The position numbers and the translations under genes are program-made. Source: Halorarum salinum (GTDB lineage Archaea > Halobacteriota > Halobacteria > Halobacteriales > Haloferacaceae). Taken from it: a stretch of 64,000 nt of DNA. Below are positions 8,500 to 17,096 of this stretch, in pieces; within the stretch, counting starts at the first letter, position 1, and each line of letters starts with the position of its first letter. Location of the stretch: positions 806,001 to 870,000 of the forward strand of contig NZ_CP058579.1 in the NCBI RefSeq assembly GCF_013402875.1, written 5' to 3'. The notes below the pieces were generated by a model. It was given only the letters and a program-made list of their open reading frames with translations. It was not told the DNA's origin and did no database searches.

Positions 8500-10425
8500 A
8501 TGCGTCCTGAACTATCCCGGCGAGAAACGGTCGAAACGGCTGCACTGCTTGCGCTCGGCGGCCAGTTCGGCATCGGTGCCGTGGCCGCGGACGACGGGCG
8601 CGACGCGGACGACGAACACGGCGACGAGGGGGGTGCAAGCCTCAATCGATTCGCGACGACGATCATCGGCGCGGAGATCACGGGCATGTTCGTTACGGAG
8701 CGGGGGGAGTTCTTCTTCAACGTCCAGCACCCGGACGCGAACCTCGACGGGGAGAACGAGCCCGGTATCGTGGGCGTGGTCAACGGCGTGAACATGAACC
8801 GCCTCCCCGAGGACTTCCCGAGCGTCCAGATCCCGGAGGGCGACGACCACGATTACGCCGACGGCGGCGACGGGAACGCCGAGCCATACGACGCCCGCGT
8901 GCGGACGGCGCTCGGGAGCTACCAGACGCTCGCTCGAGGGGGCGATCCGACGGACGACGGGGAGGAGCTCGGGTCGGTATACACGCCGGACGACGAGTAC
9001 CTCACCGGCCGGATCAACCCGGACTTCAACGGCTTCGTCCGGTCGAGCGAGGACGACGACGAGGGGTACCTGTTCACCAACTGGGAGCACCGCCCGGGGA
9101 CCATGAGCCGGCTCCGCCTGAAGCGACGAGGCAGCGGTCGCTGGGACGTGCTCGGTCTGGAGAACGTCGACTTCTCCGACGTCGAGGGGACCTGGGTCAA
9201 CTGCTTCGGGACCGTCTCGCCGTGGGGGACTCCGCTCACCTCCGAAGAGAACTACTCCGTTCCCGACACGCCCGTCTGGAACGAGCCCGGCAACGACGAC
9301 GTGGAGCGTCTCGCCCGTCACCTCGGACACGAGGACCTCGAGGAGAACTACCCGAACCCGTACCGGTACGGGTACGTCGTCGAGATCACGGACCCCGAGG
9401 AGGATCCGACGCCCGAGAAACGGTTCGCCATCGGGCGATCGACCCACGAGAACGCGGTGGTCATGCCCGACGAACGAACCGTCTACGCCACCTCCGACGG
9501 GACGGCACGCGGGTTCTACAAGTTCATCGCCGACGAACCGGGCGACCTCTCCTCGGGCACCCTCTCTGCCGCGAAGGTAGCCCAGCAGGGCCCGATCGGC
9601 GGCGATCCGGCGGACGTGAGCTTCTCGCTGGAGTGGATCGAACTCGGCCACGCGAGCGACGACGAGATCGAATCGTGGATCGAGGAGTACGACGACGTCA
9701 CCCGGGCCGACTTCGTCGAGGGCGAGGACACCTACGACGCGAACAGCTACATCACCACGGCCGAGATGGACGCCTGGGCGAACGGAAACGCGGACGACGA
9801 CCGCGTCGCGTTCCTCCAGTCCCGCCAGGCCGCACGGCGAGTGGGCGCCACCGCCGAGTTCCGCAAGATGGAAGGCATCAACGTCCGCCGGAACGCGGAG
9901 CCGGGCGAGGACTACGCCTACGTCGCGATGTCGAACACGAACGCCACGATGGGCGACGACGAGGGCGACATCCGGCTCGACGGGGACGAGTGGGGCGCAG
10001 TCTATCGGATGAAGCTCGAAGAGCGGGGCGAGAACGGTGCGGCCCACGACTACGACGTCCGGTCGATGGAGCCGGTCGTGGTGGGCGGCCGGAACGCCAA
10101 CATCTGCGGCGGCTGCCCGATGGACGCCCGTCCGGACTCCGCCAGCGAGGTCTGCCGGGACTGCCAGTTCAACCCGACCAATGAGAGCGAGGACGGGGCA
10201 GTCGGTCGGGGGATGGAGGCGATCGAGACCGTCTTCACGCGGGAGAACTGGGGCGCCGACGCCGCGGAGACGACGATCGCCGAACCGGACAACATCGTGG
10301 TGATGGACGACGGTCGCGTCGTGATCGGCGAGGACACCGGAAACATGGGCCACGAGAACAACATGATCTGGATATACGATCCGGGGACTGACGGGAGCCG
10401 TGGCCGTGGTCGCGGAAACGACTGA
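8500..10425 (+). CDS. PhoX-type (DUF839) phosphatase-like secreted protein
   Basis: A 641-residue protein of the DUF839/PhoX family, whose bacterial members are Ca/Fe-dependent secreted alkaline phosphatases. Start chosen at ATG 8500, beginning MRPELSRRETV, a Tat-like twin arginine followed by a hydrophobic Ala/Leu/Gly run to AVAADD. PhoX-like segments include YLFTNWEHRPGTMSRL, GTWVNCFGTVSPWGTPLTSEE (the conserved CFGTxSPWGT region), VMPDERTVYATSD and NIVVMDDGRVVIGED. Cys residues cluster near the C-terminus (CGGCPMDARP..CRDCQFNP), possibly disulphide or metal sites. In-frame ATG 8440 lies within the promoter and is rejected. Probably scavenges phosphate from organophosphates at the cell surface. 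Confidence 0.85.
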   Translation: MRPELSRRETVETAALLALGGQFGIGAVAADDGRDADDEHGDEGGASLNRFATTIIGAEITGMFVTERGEFFFNVQHPDANLDGENEPGIVGVVNGVNMNRLPEDFPSVQIPEGDDHDYADGGDGNAEPYDARVRTALGSYQTLARGGDPTDDGEELGSVYTPDDEYLTGRINPDFNGFVRSSEDDDEGYLFTNWEHRPGTMSRLRLKRRGSGRWDVLGLENVDFSDVEGTWVNCFGTVSPWGTPLTSEENYSVPDTPVWNEPGNDDVERLARHLGHEDLEENYPNPYRYGYVVEITDPEEDPTPEKRFAIGRSTHENAVVMPDERTVYATSDGTARGFYKFIADEPGDLSSGTLSAAKVAQQGPIGGDPADVSFSLEWIELGHASDDEIESWIEEYDDVTRADFVEGEDTYDANSYITTAEMDAWANGNADDDRVAFLQSRQAARRVGATAEFRKMEGINVRRNAEPGEDYAYVAMSNTNATMGDDEGDIRLDGDEWGAVYRMKLEERGENGAAHDYDVRSMEPVVVGGRNANICGGCPMDARPDSASEVCRDCQFNPTNESEDGAVGRGMEAIETVFTRENWGADAAETTIAEPDNIVVMDDGRVVIGEDTGNMGHENNMIWIYDPGTDGSRGRGRGND

Positions 10426-10677
10426 CGCCGCGATCGGGGCCGTCGTCGCGCCGACCGACGCCGCCGACGTCCCTTCCCGACGGTCGTAGTTGCCGTGCTG
10501 CTGAACGTTGAAGGTGCATTCAGTGGCTCGGACCCGTCAGCATCGACGGCGTTCGCCACGACCCGTGCGGATCGGCGAGGGCCGTGTCGACGTCGCGGTT
10601 CAACGAAGCCGATCGAATCCGAGCGCCTCCCGGTCGGCGGAGAAACGGTTTTCCCCTGCCCCTGCGCCGGTGGACGT

Positions 10678-11808
10678 GTGCAGCCGAGTCGTCGGACCGT
10701 GCTCGCCGTGCTCCTGGCGGCGATGCTAGCGCTCACGGCGTTCGTGCTCGCGGGCGTGCTCGCCACCGTCGTGTTCGCCGTGACCGTCGCGTACGTGCTC
10801 TACCCCCTCCGACAGGAACTGCGGGCCCGGGGGTGCTCGGATCGGCTCGCGGCGCTCGCGGCGACTGCCGCGGCGTTCCTCGGCGTCGTCGCGCTCGCGG
10901 CGCCGCTCGGCTTCGTGCTCTACCGGCGCCGCTCGGAGTTCGTCGACTTCCTGCGTTCGGTCCCGCCGGGGATCCCGGTCGAACTCGGCGGGTTCTCCCT
11001 CGTCGTCGAGACGGCGCCGCTGCTCGACGCCGCCGTCGACGCGGTCCGCGCGCTGGCGGCGTCGACGGCCGCCGCCGCGCCGGTGTTCGCGCTCAAACTG
11101 CTCCTGTTCGTCCTGCTCGTCTACGGGCTGTTGTACGCGCCGGGGTCGCCCCGCGCGGCGCTGCTCCGGCTCTGTCCCGACGAGTACCACGACGTGCTGT
11201 TCGCGCTCCACCGCCGGACCGCACACACGCTCCGGGCGATCTACGTCCTCCAGGCGGCCACGGCGCTCGGGACGTTCGTCGTCGCGTTCGTCCTCTTCTG
11301 GCTGCTCGGCTACGGTTCGCCGTTCGCGCTGGCCGTCGTCGCGGGCGTGCTCCAGTTCGTCCCGGTGCTCGGCCCGAGCGCCGTCGTCGCCGGCCTCGCC
11401 GCGATGGATCTCGTCGCGGGCGAGGCGCTCCGGGCCGCGACGGTGCTCGTCCTCGGCCTCTTCCTCGTCGGCTTCGCCCCCGACGCGATCATCCGTCCCC
11501 GACTGGCCGGCGGCACGACCGACCTCCCGGTGTCGGTGTACTTCGTCGGCTTCGTCGGCGGCCTGCTCACGCTCGGCGCCATCGGCTTCGTGCTCGGCCC
11601 GCTCGTGGTCGCGCTGCTCGCCGAGGTGGTGAGCCTCCTCTCGGAGGGTCCCGTCTCCGAGGGGACCGCACCCTCGAACCGGCCCGCGGGCGAGGCGTCC
11701 GACCCGACGGCGGGCGAGTCGGTCGACGTCCCCCCCGACGGGAGCGCGCCCGGACCCGGGACCCCGCCCTCGGGCGCCGTCGACGTCACGGACTCGACGG
11801 ACGGCTGA
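10678..11808 (+). CDS. AI-2E/PerM family transporter
   Basis: A 376-residue polytopic membrane protein of the AI-2E exporter/PerM permease family. It has an N-terminal hairpin of two membrane helices (residues ~5-40), a third segment near 60-78, and a periplasmic-type loop. Then come five hydrophobic segments with the family's GVLQFVPVLGPSAV and PRLAGGTTDLPV blocks, and GFVLGPLVVALLAEV near the end. GTG 10678 is preferred: acggttttccc sits about 27 bases upstream, and the longer frame to 10495 adds Arg/Ser-rich residues through that promoter. The last ~60 residues are a Pro/Ser/Glu-rich tail. Substrate unknown; members range from Na+/H+ antiporters to signal exporters. Confidence 0.82.
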   Translation: MQPSRRTVLAVLLAAMLALTAFVLAGVLATVVFAVTVAYVLYPLRQELRARGCSDRLAALAATAAAFLGVVALAAPLGFVLYRRRSEFVDFLRSVPPGIPVELGGFSLVVETAPLLDAAVDAVRALAASTAAAAPVFALKLLLFVLLVYGLLYAPGSPRAALLRLCPDEYHDVLFALHRRTAHTLRAIYVLQAATALGTFVVAFVLFWLLGYGSPFALAVVAGVLQFVPVLGPSAVVAGLAAMDLVAGEALRAATVLVLGLFLVGFAPDAIIRPRLAGGTTDLPVSVYFVGFVGGLLTLGAIGFVLGPLVVALLAEVVSLLSEGPVSEGTAPSNRPAGEASDPTAGESVDVPPDGSAPGPGTPPSGAVDVTDSTDG

Positions 11809-11813
11809 TCCCG

Positions 11814-12593
11814 CTACGACCCGGTCTCCATCGCCCCGCCGCGCGCCTCCCACTCGGTGAGGCTCCCCTCGTAGAACGCGAGGTCCCCGTAGCCGAGGTG
11901 CCGGAGCACGAGGTACGTGTGGCTGATGCGCCGGGCCGTGTTGCAGTAGAGCAGGATTCGCTTCCCGGGGACGATGCCGCGGTCGGCGAGGGTCGCCTCC
12001 TGCTCGTCGCGGGGCTTCAGTCCGCGGGACTCGGCGTCCACCAGCTCCATCCAGTCGAGCTGGACGGCGCCGGGGAGGTGGCCCTCCTCGTACTCCCACG
12101 GCTCGCGGGTGTCGACGACGACGGTGTCGGGGTCCTCGAGCGCCGCCTCCACCGCCGCGAAGTCGACGAGCGGCGAGTCCGCGGGCTCGCGCGGCTCGTA
12201 CTCGGTCGCCTCGGGCTCGACCGGCTCGGTCGTCACCTCGCGCTGGCGGCTCCACGCGGAGTAGTCGCCGTCGAGCAGGTGGAGCTTCGCGGGGTCGTGT
12301 CCGTACAGCTCCGCAGTGACGAGAAAGCGTGCCGCGAACACGCCGTGGGTGTCGTCGTAGGCGACGACCTCGTCGTCCGCGTCGACGCCGGCCGACGAGA
12401 GCAGGTCGGCCCACCGATCGGCGCCGGGCAGCATCCCCTCGTCGCCGTCGGCGCTCCGGAACTCCCCGAACGGGATGGAGACGGCGCCGGGGAGGTGGCC
12501 GATGCCCTCGTACTCCCAGGCGTCGCGGACGTCCACCACCCGCACGTCGTCGAGTCGCTCGGCGAGCCAGTCGGCCGAGACGAATGCGTCCAT
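11814..12593 (-). CDS. Two-domain sulfurtransferase (rhodanese family)
   Basis: A 259-residue thiosulfate/mercaptopyruvate sulfurtransferase with an inactive N-terminal rhodanese domain (VVDVRDAWEYEGIGHLPGA, residues ~18-36) and a catalytic C-terminal one (DTREPWEYEEGHLPGA; active-site loop LLYCNTARRISH). Cys at the loop start is the expected persulfide carrier. ATG 12593 is chosen because residues before it in the longer frame are Arg/Pro-rich and non-homologous; gcgcttttcccc lies about 30 bases upstream. It is divergently arranged with a paralogue at 12868 and convergent with the AI-2E gene, six bases away. Likely role: sulfane-sulfur transfer or cyanide/thiosulfate detoxification in the cytoplasm. 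Confidence 0.86.
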   Translation of the reverse strand: MDAFVSADWLAERLDDVRVVDVRDAWEYEGIGHLPGAVSIPFGEFRSADGDEGMLPGADRWADLLSSAGVDADDEVVAYDDTHGVFAARFLVTAELYGHDPAKLHLLDGDYSAWSRQREVTTEPVEPEATEYEPREPADSPLVDFAAVEAALEDPDTVVVDTREPWEYEEGHLPGAVQLDWMELVDAESRGLKPRDEQEATLADRGIVPGKRILLYCNTARRISHTYLVLRHLGYGDLAFYEGSLTEWEARGGAMETGS

Positions 12594-12867
12594 ACGGGCC
12601 GTTTCGGCCGGGAGGGGAAAAGCGCCGCCGCACCGGCGAACCCGGACGGGCGTCGGAAACGGGGGCAACGTTTTCCGGATGCCCCGGGCCGTCCCCGACC
12701 GTCGCCGGTCGCTCCCCGGACGCCCTCCCCGTGGTGTCGGGTCGACGAGACGTCCCCCCGTCGCCGGCCGCGAGGAAGGGGCAACATGATCCTGTATATG
12801 GGATGAAAGGCCGGACATGCCGCGGCTACGGGTATTATGCTCCGGGGGGTCGTACGGGAGAGACGCA

Positions 12868-13731
12868 ATGACAGATTACGCCAAGGACGTGCTCGTGTCG
12901 GCGGACTGGGTGGAGGACCACCTCGACGAGTTCCAGTCGGACGACCCCGAGTACCGGCTGGTGGAGGTCGACGTGGACACCGAGGCCTACGGCACGGGCC
13001 ACGCGCCCGGTGCCATCGGCTTCAACTGGGAGACCCAGTTGCAGGACCAGACGCGACGCGACCTCCTGACGAAGGAGGACTTCGAGGAGCTGAACGCCTC
13101 CCACGGCATCAGCGACGACTCCACGGTCGTGCTGTACGGCGACTCCTCGAACTGGTTCGCGGCCTACACCTACTGGCAGTACAAGTACTACGGCCACGAC
13201 GACGTGCGCCTGCTCGACGGCGGCCGCGACTACTGGCTGGAGAACGACTACCCGCTCACCGAGGATGTGCCGGAGTTCCCCGAGACGACCTACGAGGCCG
13301 AGGAGCCCGACGAGTCCATTCGGGCGTACCGCCAGCAGGTCGAGGACGCCATCGACGCCGGCGTGCCGCTCGTCGACGTGCGCTCGCCCGAGGAGTTCCG
13401 CGGCGAGATCCTCGCGCCCCCGGGCCTGCAGGAGACCGCCCAGCGCGGCGGCCACATCCCCGGCGCCCGCAACATCTCGTGGGCGTCGACGGTGAACGAG
13501 GACGGGACGTTCAAGAGCGCCGACGAACTGCAGGAACTCTACGAGGAGGTCGTCGAGTCGGGCGACGACGAGATCGTCGCCTACTGCCGCATCGGCGAGC
13601 GCTCCTCGATCGCCTGGTTCGCGCTCCACGAACTGCTCGGCGAGGACCAGACCGTCAACTACGACGGCTCCTGGACCGAGTGGGGCAACCTCGTCGGCGC
13701 GCCCGTGGAGAAGGGCGAGGCCGAGCACTAG
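12868..13731 (+). CDS. Two-domain sulfurtransferase (rhodanese family), paralogue
   Basis: A 287-residue sulfurtransferase. The N-terminal domain has VEVDVDTEAYGTGHAPGAIGFNW and VVLYGDSSNWFAAYTYW, with Asp/Ser where a catalytic Cys would be. The C-terminal domain has VDVRSPEEFRGE and active-site loop YCRIGERSS, the classic CRxGxR[ST] of thiosulfate sulfurtransferases; Cys is near residue 237. A regular insertion around residues 185-205 (QETAQRGGHIPGARN) is typical of this family. Start ATG 12868, with gtattatgctcc about 30 bases upstream. Its active loop differs clearly from the neighbour's CNTARRIS, so the pair is unlikely to be fully redundant. Confidence 0.88.
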   Translation: MTDYAKDVLVSADWVEDHLDEFQSDDPEYRLVEVDVDTEAYGTGHAPGAIGFNWETQLQDQTRRDLLTKEDFEELNASHGISDDSTVVLYGDSSNWFAAYTYWQYKYYGHDDVRLLDGGRDYWLENDYPLTEDVPEFPETTYEAEEPDESIRAYRQQVEDAIDAGVPLVDVRSPEEFRGEILAPPGLQETAQRGGHIPGARNISWASTVNEDGTFKSADELQELYEEVVESGDDEIVAYCRIGERSSIAWFALHELLGEDQTVNYDGSWTEWGNLVGAPVEKGEAEH

Positions 13732-14172
13732 CGCGACACGACCGAGGCGCCGTCCTCGAGTTCGATTTCTTTCGCGGACCGTTCGGCTAGTACGTGGACC
13801 GGTTCGGCCGTCGCGGGATACCGTTCCGGAAAGCTCCTGCGGCTGTCGACTTCTGGGTCGGAGTCGTCGTCGCGGCGCATGCTCCGAAAGCCCCCGCGGC
13901 TGTCGGCTCGGGGACCGCAACTGTGCTCCTCGCCTCGGTCGCGCCGCTCCCTCGGCCGCGGTGCTCGTCCCTCGCGCGCGTCCGGCGGGCACTACCCGGG
14001 ACCTGCGGTCCCGTGCGGTCACCCTCGCTCGCACGCTCGCGTGACCGAGGCGCGGCCGCCGCGCGCCACTGCGGATGACTCACCCTCGACACCGAGGCGG
14101 ACACTTTGACCCGCCAGCGGCCGACCGGCGGTCGGGGATCTGCGACGATGACGGGCCAGCCTGTGCCGACGT
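13732..14172. other. Intergenic spacer with dispersed repeat copy B
   Basis: Between two convergent genes (sulfurtransferase and SpoIIM-like) there are 441 bases with no credible gene. Most of it (13829-14072) is repeat sequence. The flanks contain nothing I recognise. Confidence 0.6.
13829..14072 (+). repeat. Dispersed intergenic repeat, copy B
   Basis: A degenerate half-copy (13829-13850, gaaagctcctgcggctgtcg) stands just before the full module at 13885-13911, which is identical to copy A. Farther right, ctcgtccctcgcgcgcgtccgg and a triloop hairpin (cgggacc-tgc-ggtcccg) recur in copy C with a changed loop. The last 35 bases (14034-14068) are identical, in inverted orientation, to 27183-27217. 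Confidence 0.72.
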
Positions 14173-15696
14173 TCACCCCAGCACGAACGCCGCGATGCGG
14201 GGCGTCAGGAACGCCTCGACGAACGAGGCGACGACGAGAACCAGCGCGAGGCCGACGAGCACCATCGTCGCGCGGCGGAGTTCGGCGGCCACGGCGGCCG
14301 CGTCCGCGCGCCCCCGGAGCCCCCGCCAGCCGACGGCGCCGAGGTGGAGGCCGAGTCCGCCGGCGACGGCGACGGCCGGGAGTTCGAGGACGCCGTGGGG
14401 CGCGACGAGCGCGAGGAACGCGACCCGGTCGAACACGCCCGCGAGTGCGCCGATCAGGGCGCCGTTGAACAGCAGCGAGGCGGCCGCCGGGACGCCGATC
14501 GCCAGCCCGCCGAACGCGGTGCCCGCCGAGACGAGCCAGTTGTTCGCCGCGATGTTGACGAACGGGCCGACCGGCACCGCGCCGAACACCAGCCCCACGT
14601 CCTCGGGCGGCGGGACCGAGACGCCCGTCGGCGCCGTGAGCGCGTACCCGCCCGCCGCGCCCGCGGCGACGAACAGCGCCCCGAGGACGTTCGCGGCCGG
14701 GTGCCCCCGGACGAACCGCCCGAGCTCGCGCACGCCGCCGCCCAGCCCGGTCCGGATGCGGGTCCGGACCGGCCGACGCTCCCGCGCGGGGAGCCCCCGC
14801 CCGGCGTACAGCGCCGTGGCGAACGTGTCGAGGACGGGCGCGACCGCGAGCGAGAGCACCGGCGCGCCGGCCCGCCCGGCGCCGGCGACGTTCAGCAGGG
14901 CCACGAGGGTCGAGACGCCGACGTAGACGCCGGCGGCGACGAACGCGAAGGCGCCCGTCGCGATCGGGCGTCGGCGGACGAAGCCGGCGCTCCGGCGGAC
15001 GGCCGTCGACGCGCCCGCGTCGTCGACGACGACGGCCGGCCTCGCGAACGCGAGCAGGAGCGTCACGACCAGGAGCACCAGCAGTCCCCCGAGTCCGAGC
15101 ACCCCGCCGACGACGAGGCCCGGGAGCCCCCCGACGGCGATCCCCGCGACGACGGGGACGCCCACGGCCGGGACGACGACGCCGACGCGGACGAGCAACA
15201 GGCCGAGGTACGACCGCCACCGGCCCGCCGCGGCGACGCCGTCCTCCAGCGGCGGCCGGCCGTCGAGCGCCGCCCAGAGGGTGCCGTAGGCCACGGCGCT
15301 CGCGACCGCCCGCGCGAGCGCGCCGACGAGCAGGGCGGCGAGGACGCCGGCGAGGAGGAGCAGTCCGACCTCCGGGAGGAGGACGCCCTCGATCGCCGAC
15401 CCGAGTTCGGGCGAGACCGCCCCCTCCGGGCCGCCGAACTCGCCGCCGCCGCCGTCGCTGCCGTCCCGGACGACGGCTGCTTCGTCAGCCAGCGCCTCGA
15501 CGAGCGGTTCGACGCGCCCGGCCGAGTCGAGCAGGACGACCGCGCCGGCGAGGGCGACGAGGAACGGGACGCGCGCGACGGGGAGGACTGCCACCCCGAG
15601 GAGGTACGCGGACACGACGGAGAGGGGATGGTCCGCGAGCACGCGGCCCGCGGCGGTGAGCGCCCCCGAGACGGAGGGGGACCGGTCGGTGGACAT
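14173..15696 (-). CDS. SpoIIM-like (stage II sporulation protein M family) membrane protein
   Basis: A 507-residue polytopic protein. The C-terminal ~200 residues match the SpoIIM domain found widely in non-sporulating prokaryotes. Visible segments are HPAANVLGALFVAAGAAGGY, the NIAANNWLVSAGTAFGG helix, LLFNGALIGALAG, and VAPHGVLELPAVAVAGGLGLHLG, where HGVxELPA is the characteristic SpoIIM motif. The N-terminal ~300 residues form a second membrane module of about six helices with an acidic loop (VVRDGSDGGGGEFGGPEGA). There is no sporulation role here. In archaea such proteins often sit near RDD or DUF58/MoxR membrane genes, but no such partner is adjacent. Start ATG 15696. Confidence 0.8.
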   Translation of the reverse strand: MSTDRSPSVSGALTAAGRVLADHPLSVVSAYLLGVAVLPVARVPFLVALAGAVVLLDSAGRVEPLVEALADEAAVVRDGSDGGGGEFGGPEGAVSPELGSAIEGVLLPEVGLLLLAGVLAALLVGALARAVASAVAYGTLWAALDGRPPLEDGVAAAGRWRSYLGLLLVRVGVVVPAVGVPVVAGIAVGGLPGLVVGGVLGLGGLLVLLVVTLLLAFARPAVVVDDAGASTAVRRSAGFVRRRPIATGAFAFVAAGVYVGVSTLVALLNVAGAGRAGAPVLSLAVAPVLDTFATALYAGRGLPARERRPVRTRIRTGLGGGVRELGRFVRGHPAANVLGALFVAAGAAGGYALTAPTGVSVPPPEDVGLVFGAVPVGPFVNIAANNWLVSAGTAFGGLAIGVPAAASLLFNGALIGALAGVFDRVAFLALVAPHGVLELPAVAVAGGLGLHLGAVGWRGLRGRADAAAVAAELRRATMVLVGLALVLVVASFVEAFLTPRIAAFVLG

Positions 15697-15800
15697 GTCC
15701 CTCCCGTCACGTCCCTGCCACCTAACCCTGCCGTCGTGGCCGCCGCGCCGAGGCGCTCGTCTCCGGGGGTTTCAAGCGCGCCACCGCCGTACCCCGTACC

Positions 15801-16427
15801 ATGGACGCCGACACCTTTCTCTCGGACCTGCGTGCCGACAACGAGACGCCCCTCTCGCGGCTCGGCTCCTCGAAGTCGCTGTACGCCCTGACGGGCGGCG
15901 AGATGACCGCCGACGCGGTCCGCGAGGCCGCCGCCGCGGAGGCCGACGCGGCCGCCGACCGGTTCGAGGCCTGGAGCGCCGACGAGGCGAGCGGCGACGC
16001 GGCGGCCCTGTTCGGGTCGGTCGCGGAGGACGCCCGCGACCACCGGGAGGCGGTCGCGCCGGAGGGGTTCGACCCGGACGGGACCCGCGAGTTCCCGGAG
16101 TACGACGCCCTCGCCGGCCTGAAATCGACGCCGGCCCGCGCGGGCGGCCTGCTGGCCCGCTGCGTGCTCGCGGACGCCCGCGTGGGCCAGATGGTCGGCT
16201 TCTTCGTCGGCAGCGCCGACCCGAGGGCGGCCGACGACTTCCGGTCGCTCCGGGGCGACGTCTCGGACCGCCTCGACGACGCGGCCGATCTGCTCGACGC
16301 CGTCTGCGAGAACGACGGGGAGTGGGCCGAGGCGCGGGAGGCGGCCGACGCCGTGCTCGAGGCGGCCTACGACGACTACGTCGAGACGCTGGAGGGGATG
16401 GGCGTGAAGCCGAAGAACGTCTGTTAG
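15801..16427 (+). CDS. Conserved haloarchaeal helical protein
   Basis: A 208-residue, strongly acidic, predicted all-helical protein. It looks like a four-helix bundle: KSLYALTGGEMTADAVREAAAAEADAA, then a DHREAV segment, an LARCVLADARVGQMVGFFVG helix and a C-terminal EAAYDDYVETLEGMGVKPKNVC. I recall similar haloarchaeal proteins being grouped with rubrerythrin/ferritin-like folds. The ExxH iron-ligand pairs of true rubrerythrins are not evident, so metal binding is doubtful. Two Cys are present, one as the last residue. ATG 15801 is the only good start. Function not assigned. Confidence 0.65.
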   Translation: MDADTFLSDLRADNETPLSRLGSSKSLYALTGGEMTADAVREAAAAEADAAADRFEAWSADEASGDAAALFGSVAEDARDHREAVAPEGFDPDGTREFPEYDALAGLKSTPARAGGLLARCVLADARVGQMVGFFVGSADPRAADDFRSLRGDVSDRLDDAADLLDAVCENDGEWAEAREAADAVLEAAYDDYVETLEGMGVKPKNVC

Positions 16428-16466
16428 GGCTCGCCCGCCCGGAACGCTCGCGGATCGACCCCCGGC

Positions 16467-16736
16467 TCAGACGCCGGGAACGGTCTCCCGGTAGGCGTTG
16501 ATCCGCTCCACGGCGTCGTCGACGTGCTCTCGCCCCTCCTCGTCCAGTTCCTCGCCGAGTTCGCGGACGACGTGCGTGTGCCGGTCGAGCCACCCGTGGT
16601 CCGGGCCGCTCTCGCGGCTCGCTGCGTCCGCGAAGCGCTGTGACTGTTCGGCGAGTTTCTCCCGGGTTTCCCCCTCGGCGGTCTCGGCTGCCCGTCGGAG
16701 GTGGCCGCTGGCCTCCTCGAGTTCCTCTCGACTCAT
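16467..16736 (-). CDS. Small conserved haloarchaeal helical protein
   Basis: An 89-residue acidic protein, MSREELEEASGHLRRAAETA to the end, predicted to form two or three amphipathic helices with coiled-coil character. It contains a His-rich turn (DHGWLDRHTHVVREL). Haloarchaea carry a widespread family of this length and pattern without known function. ATG 16736 is chosen: upstream codons in the same frame are Arg/Pro-rich and run through the intergenic region. It ends 40 bases from the convergent 15801 gene. Confidence 0.65.
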   Translation of the reverse strand: MSREELEEASGHLRRAAETAEGETREKLAEQSQRFADAASRESGPDHGWLDRHTHVVRELGEELDEEGREHVDDAVERINAYRETVPGV

Positions 16737-17096
16737 GCACGGTGGTTCTTCCCCGAGCGACAAAACCGTACGGACTCGTTCGTGGTTGTGACACGCGGTT
16801 CGGACGGCGGACGGTGGTGGCCTCGAAAGCCCCGCGTGAGCCACGCACGAGCGGCCGCGCGGGGCGCGGCCGACTCCGGACTCCGGCGAGGGTTTATCGG
16901 TGATACCGGGACCAGACCCCCCGTGACGTGACCGACGTCGCGGGGCGAAGCGCGGTTGCGCGGCACACCGCCCCGCCAGCGGGTCCCGGAGGGCTCGCGG
17001 CCGCTGCCCGGTCGGACGCCGGCAAACTGGCCACCCGTGCCGCCTGCAAGCACCCCAACCGCGTCCGTCAAGTGACTCGGGCACCTGACTCCGTCA
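16737..17096. other. Spacer before uvrB, with possible long leader
   Basis: This 360-base gap contains a repeat-like cctcgaaagccccgcg (16820-16835), a strong GC hairpin (about 16852-16870) and a TATA-like gggtttatcgg (16890-16900). The last could start a transcript with a ~170-base leader for uvrB; closer to the ATG there is only weak AT content. The frame starting at 16928 overlaps uvrB and has non-haloarchaeal composition. Confidence 0.4.
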
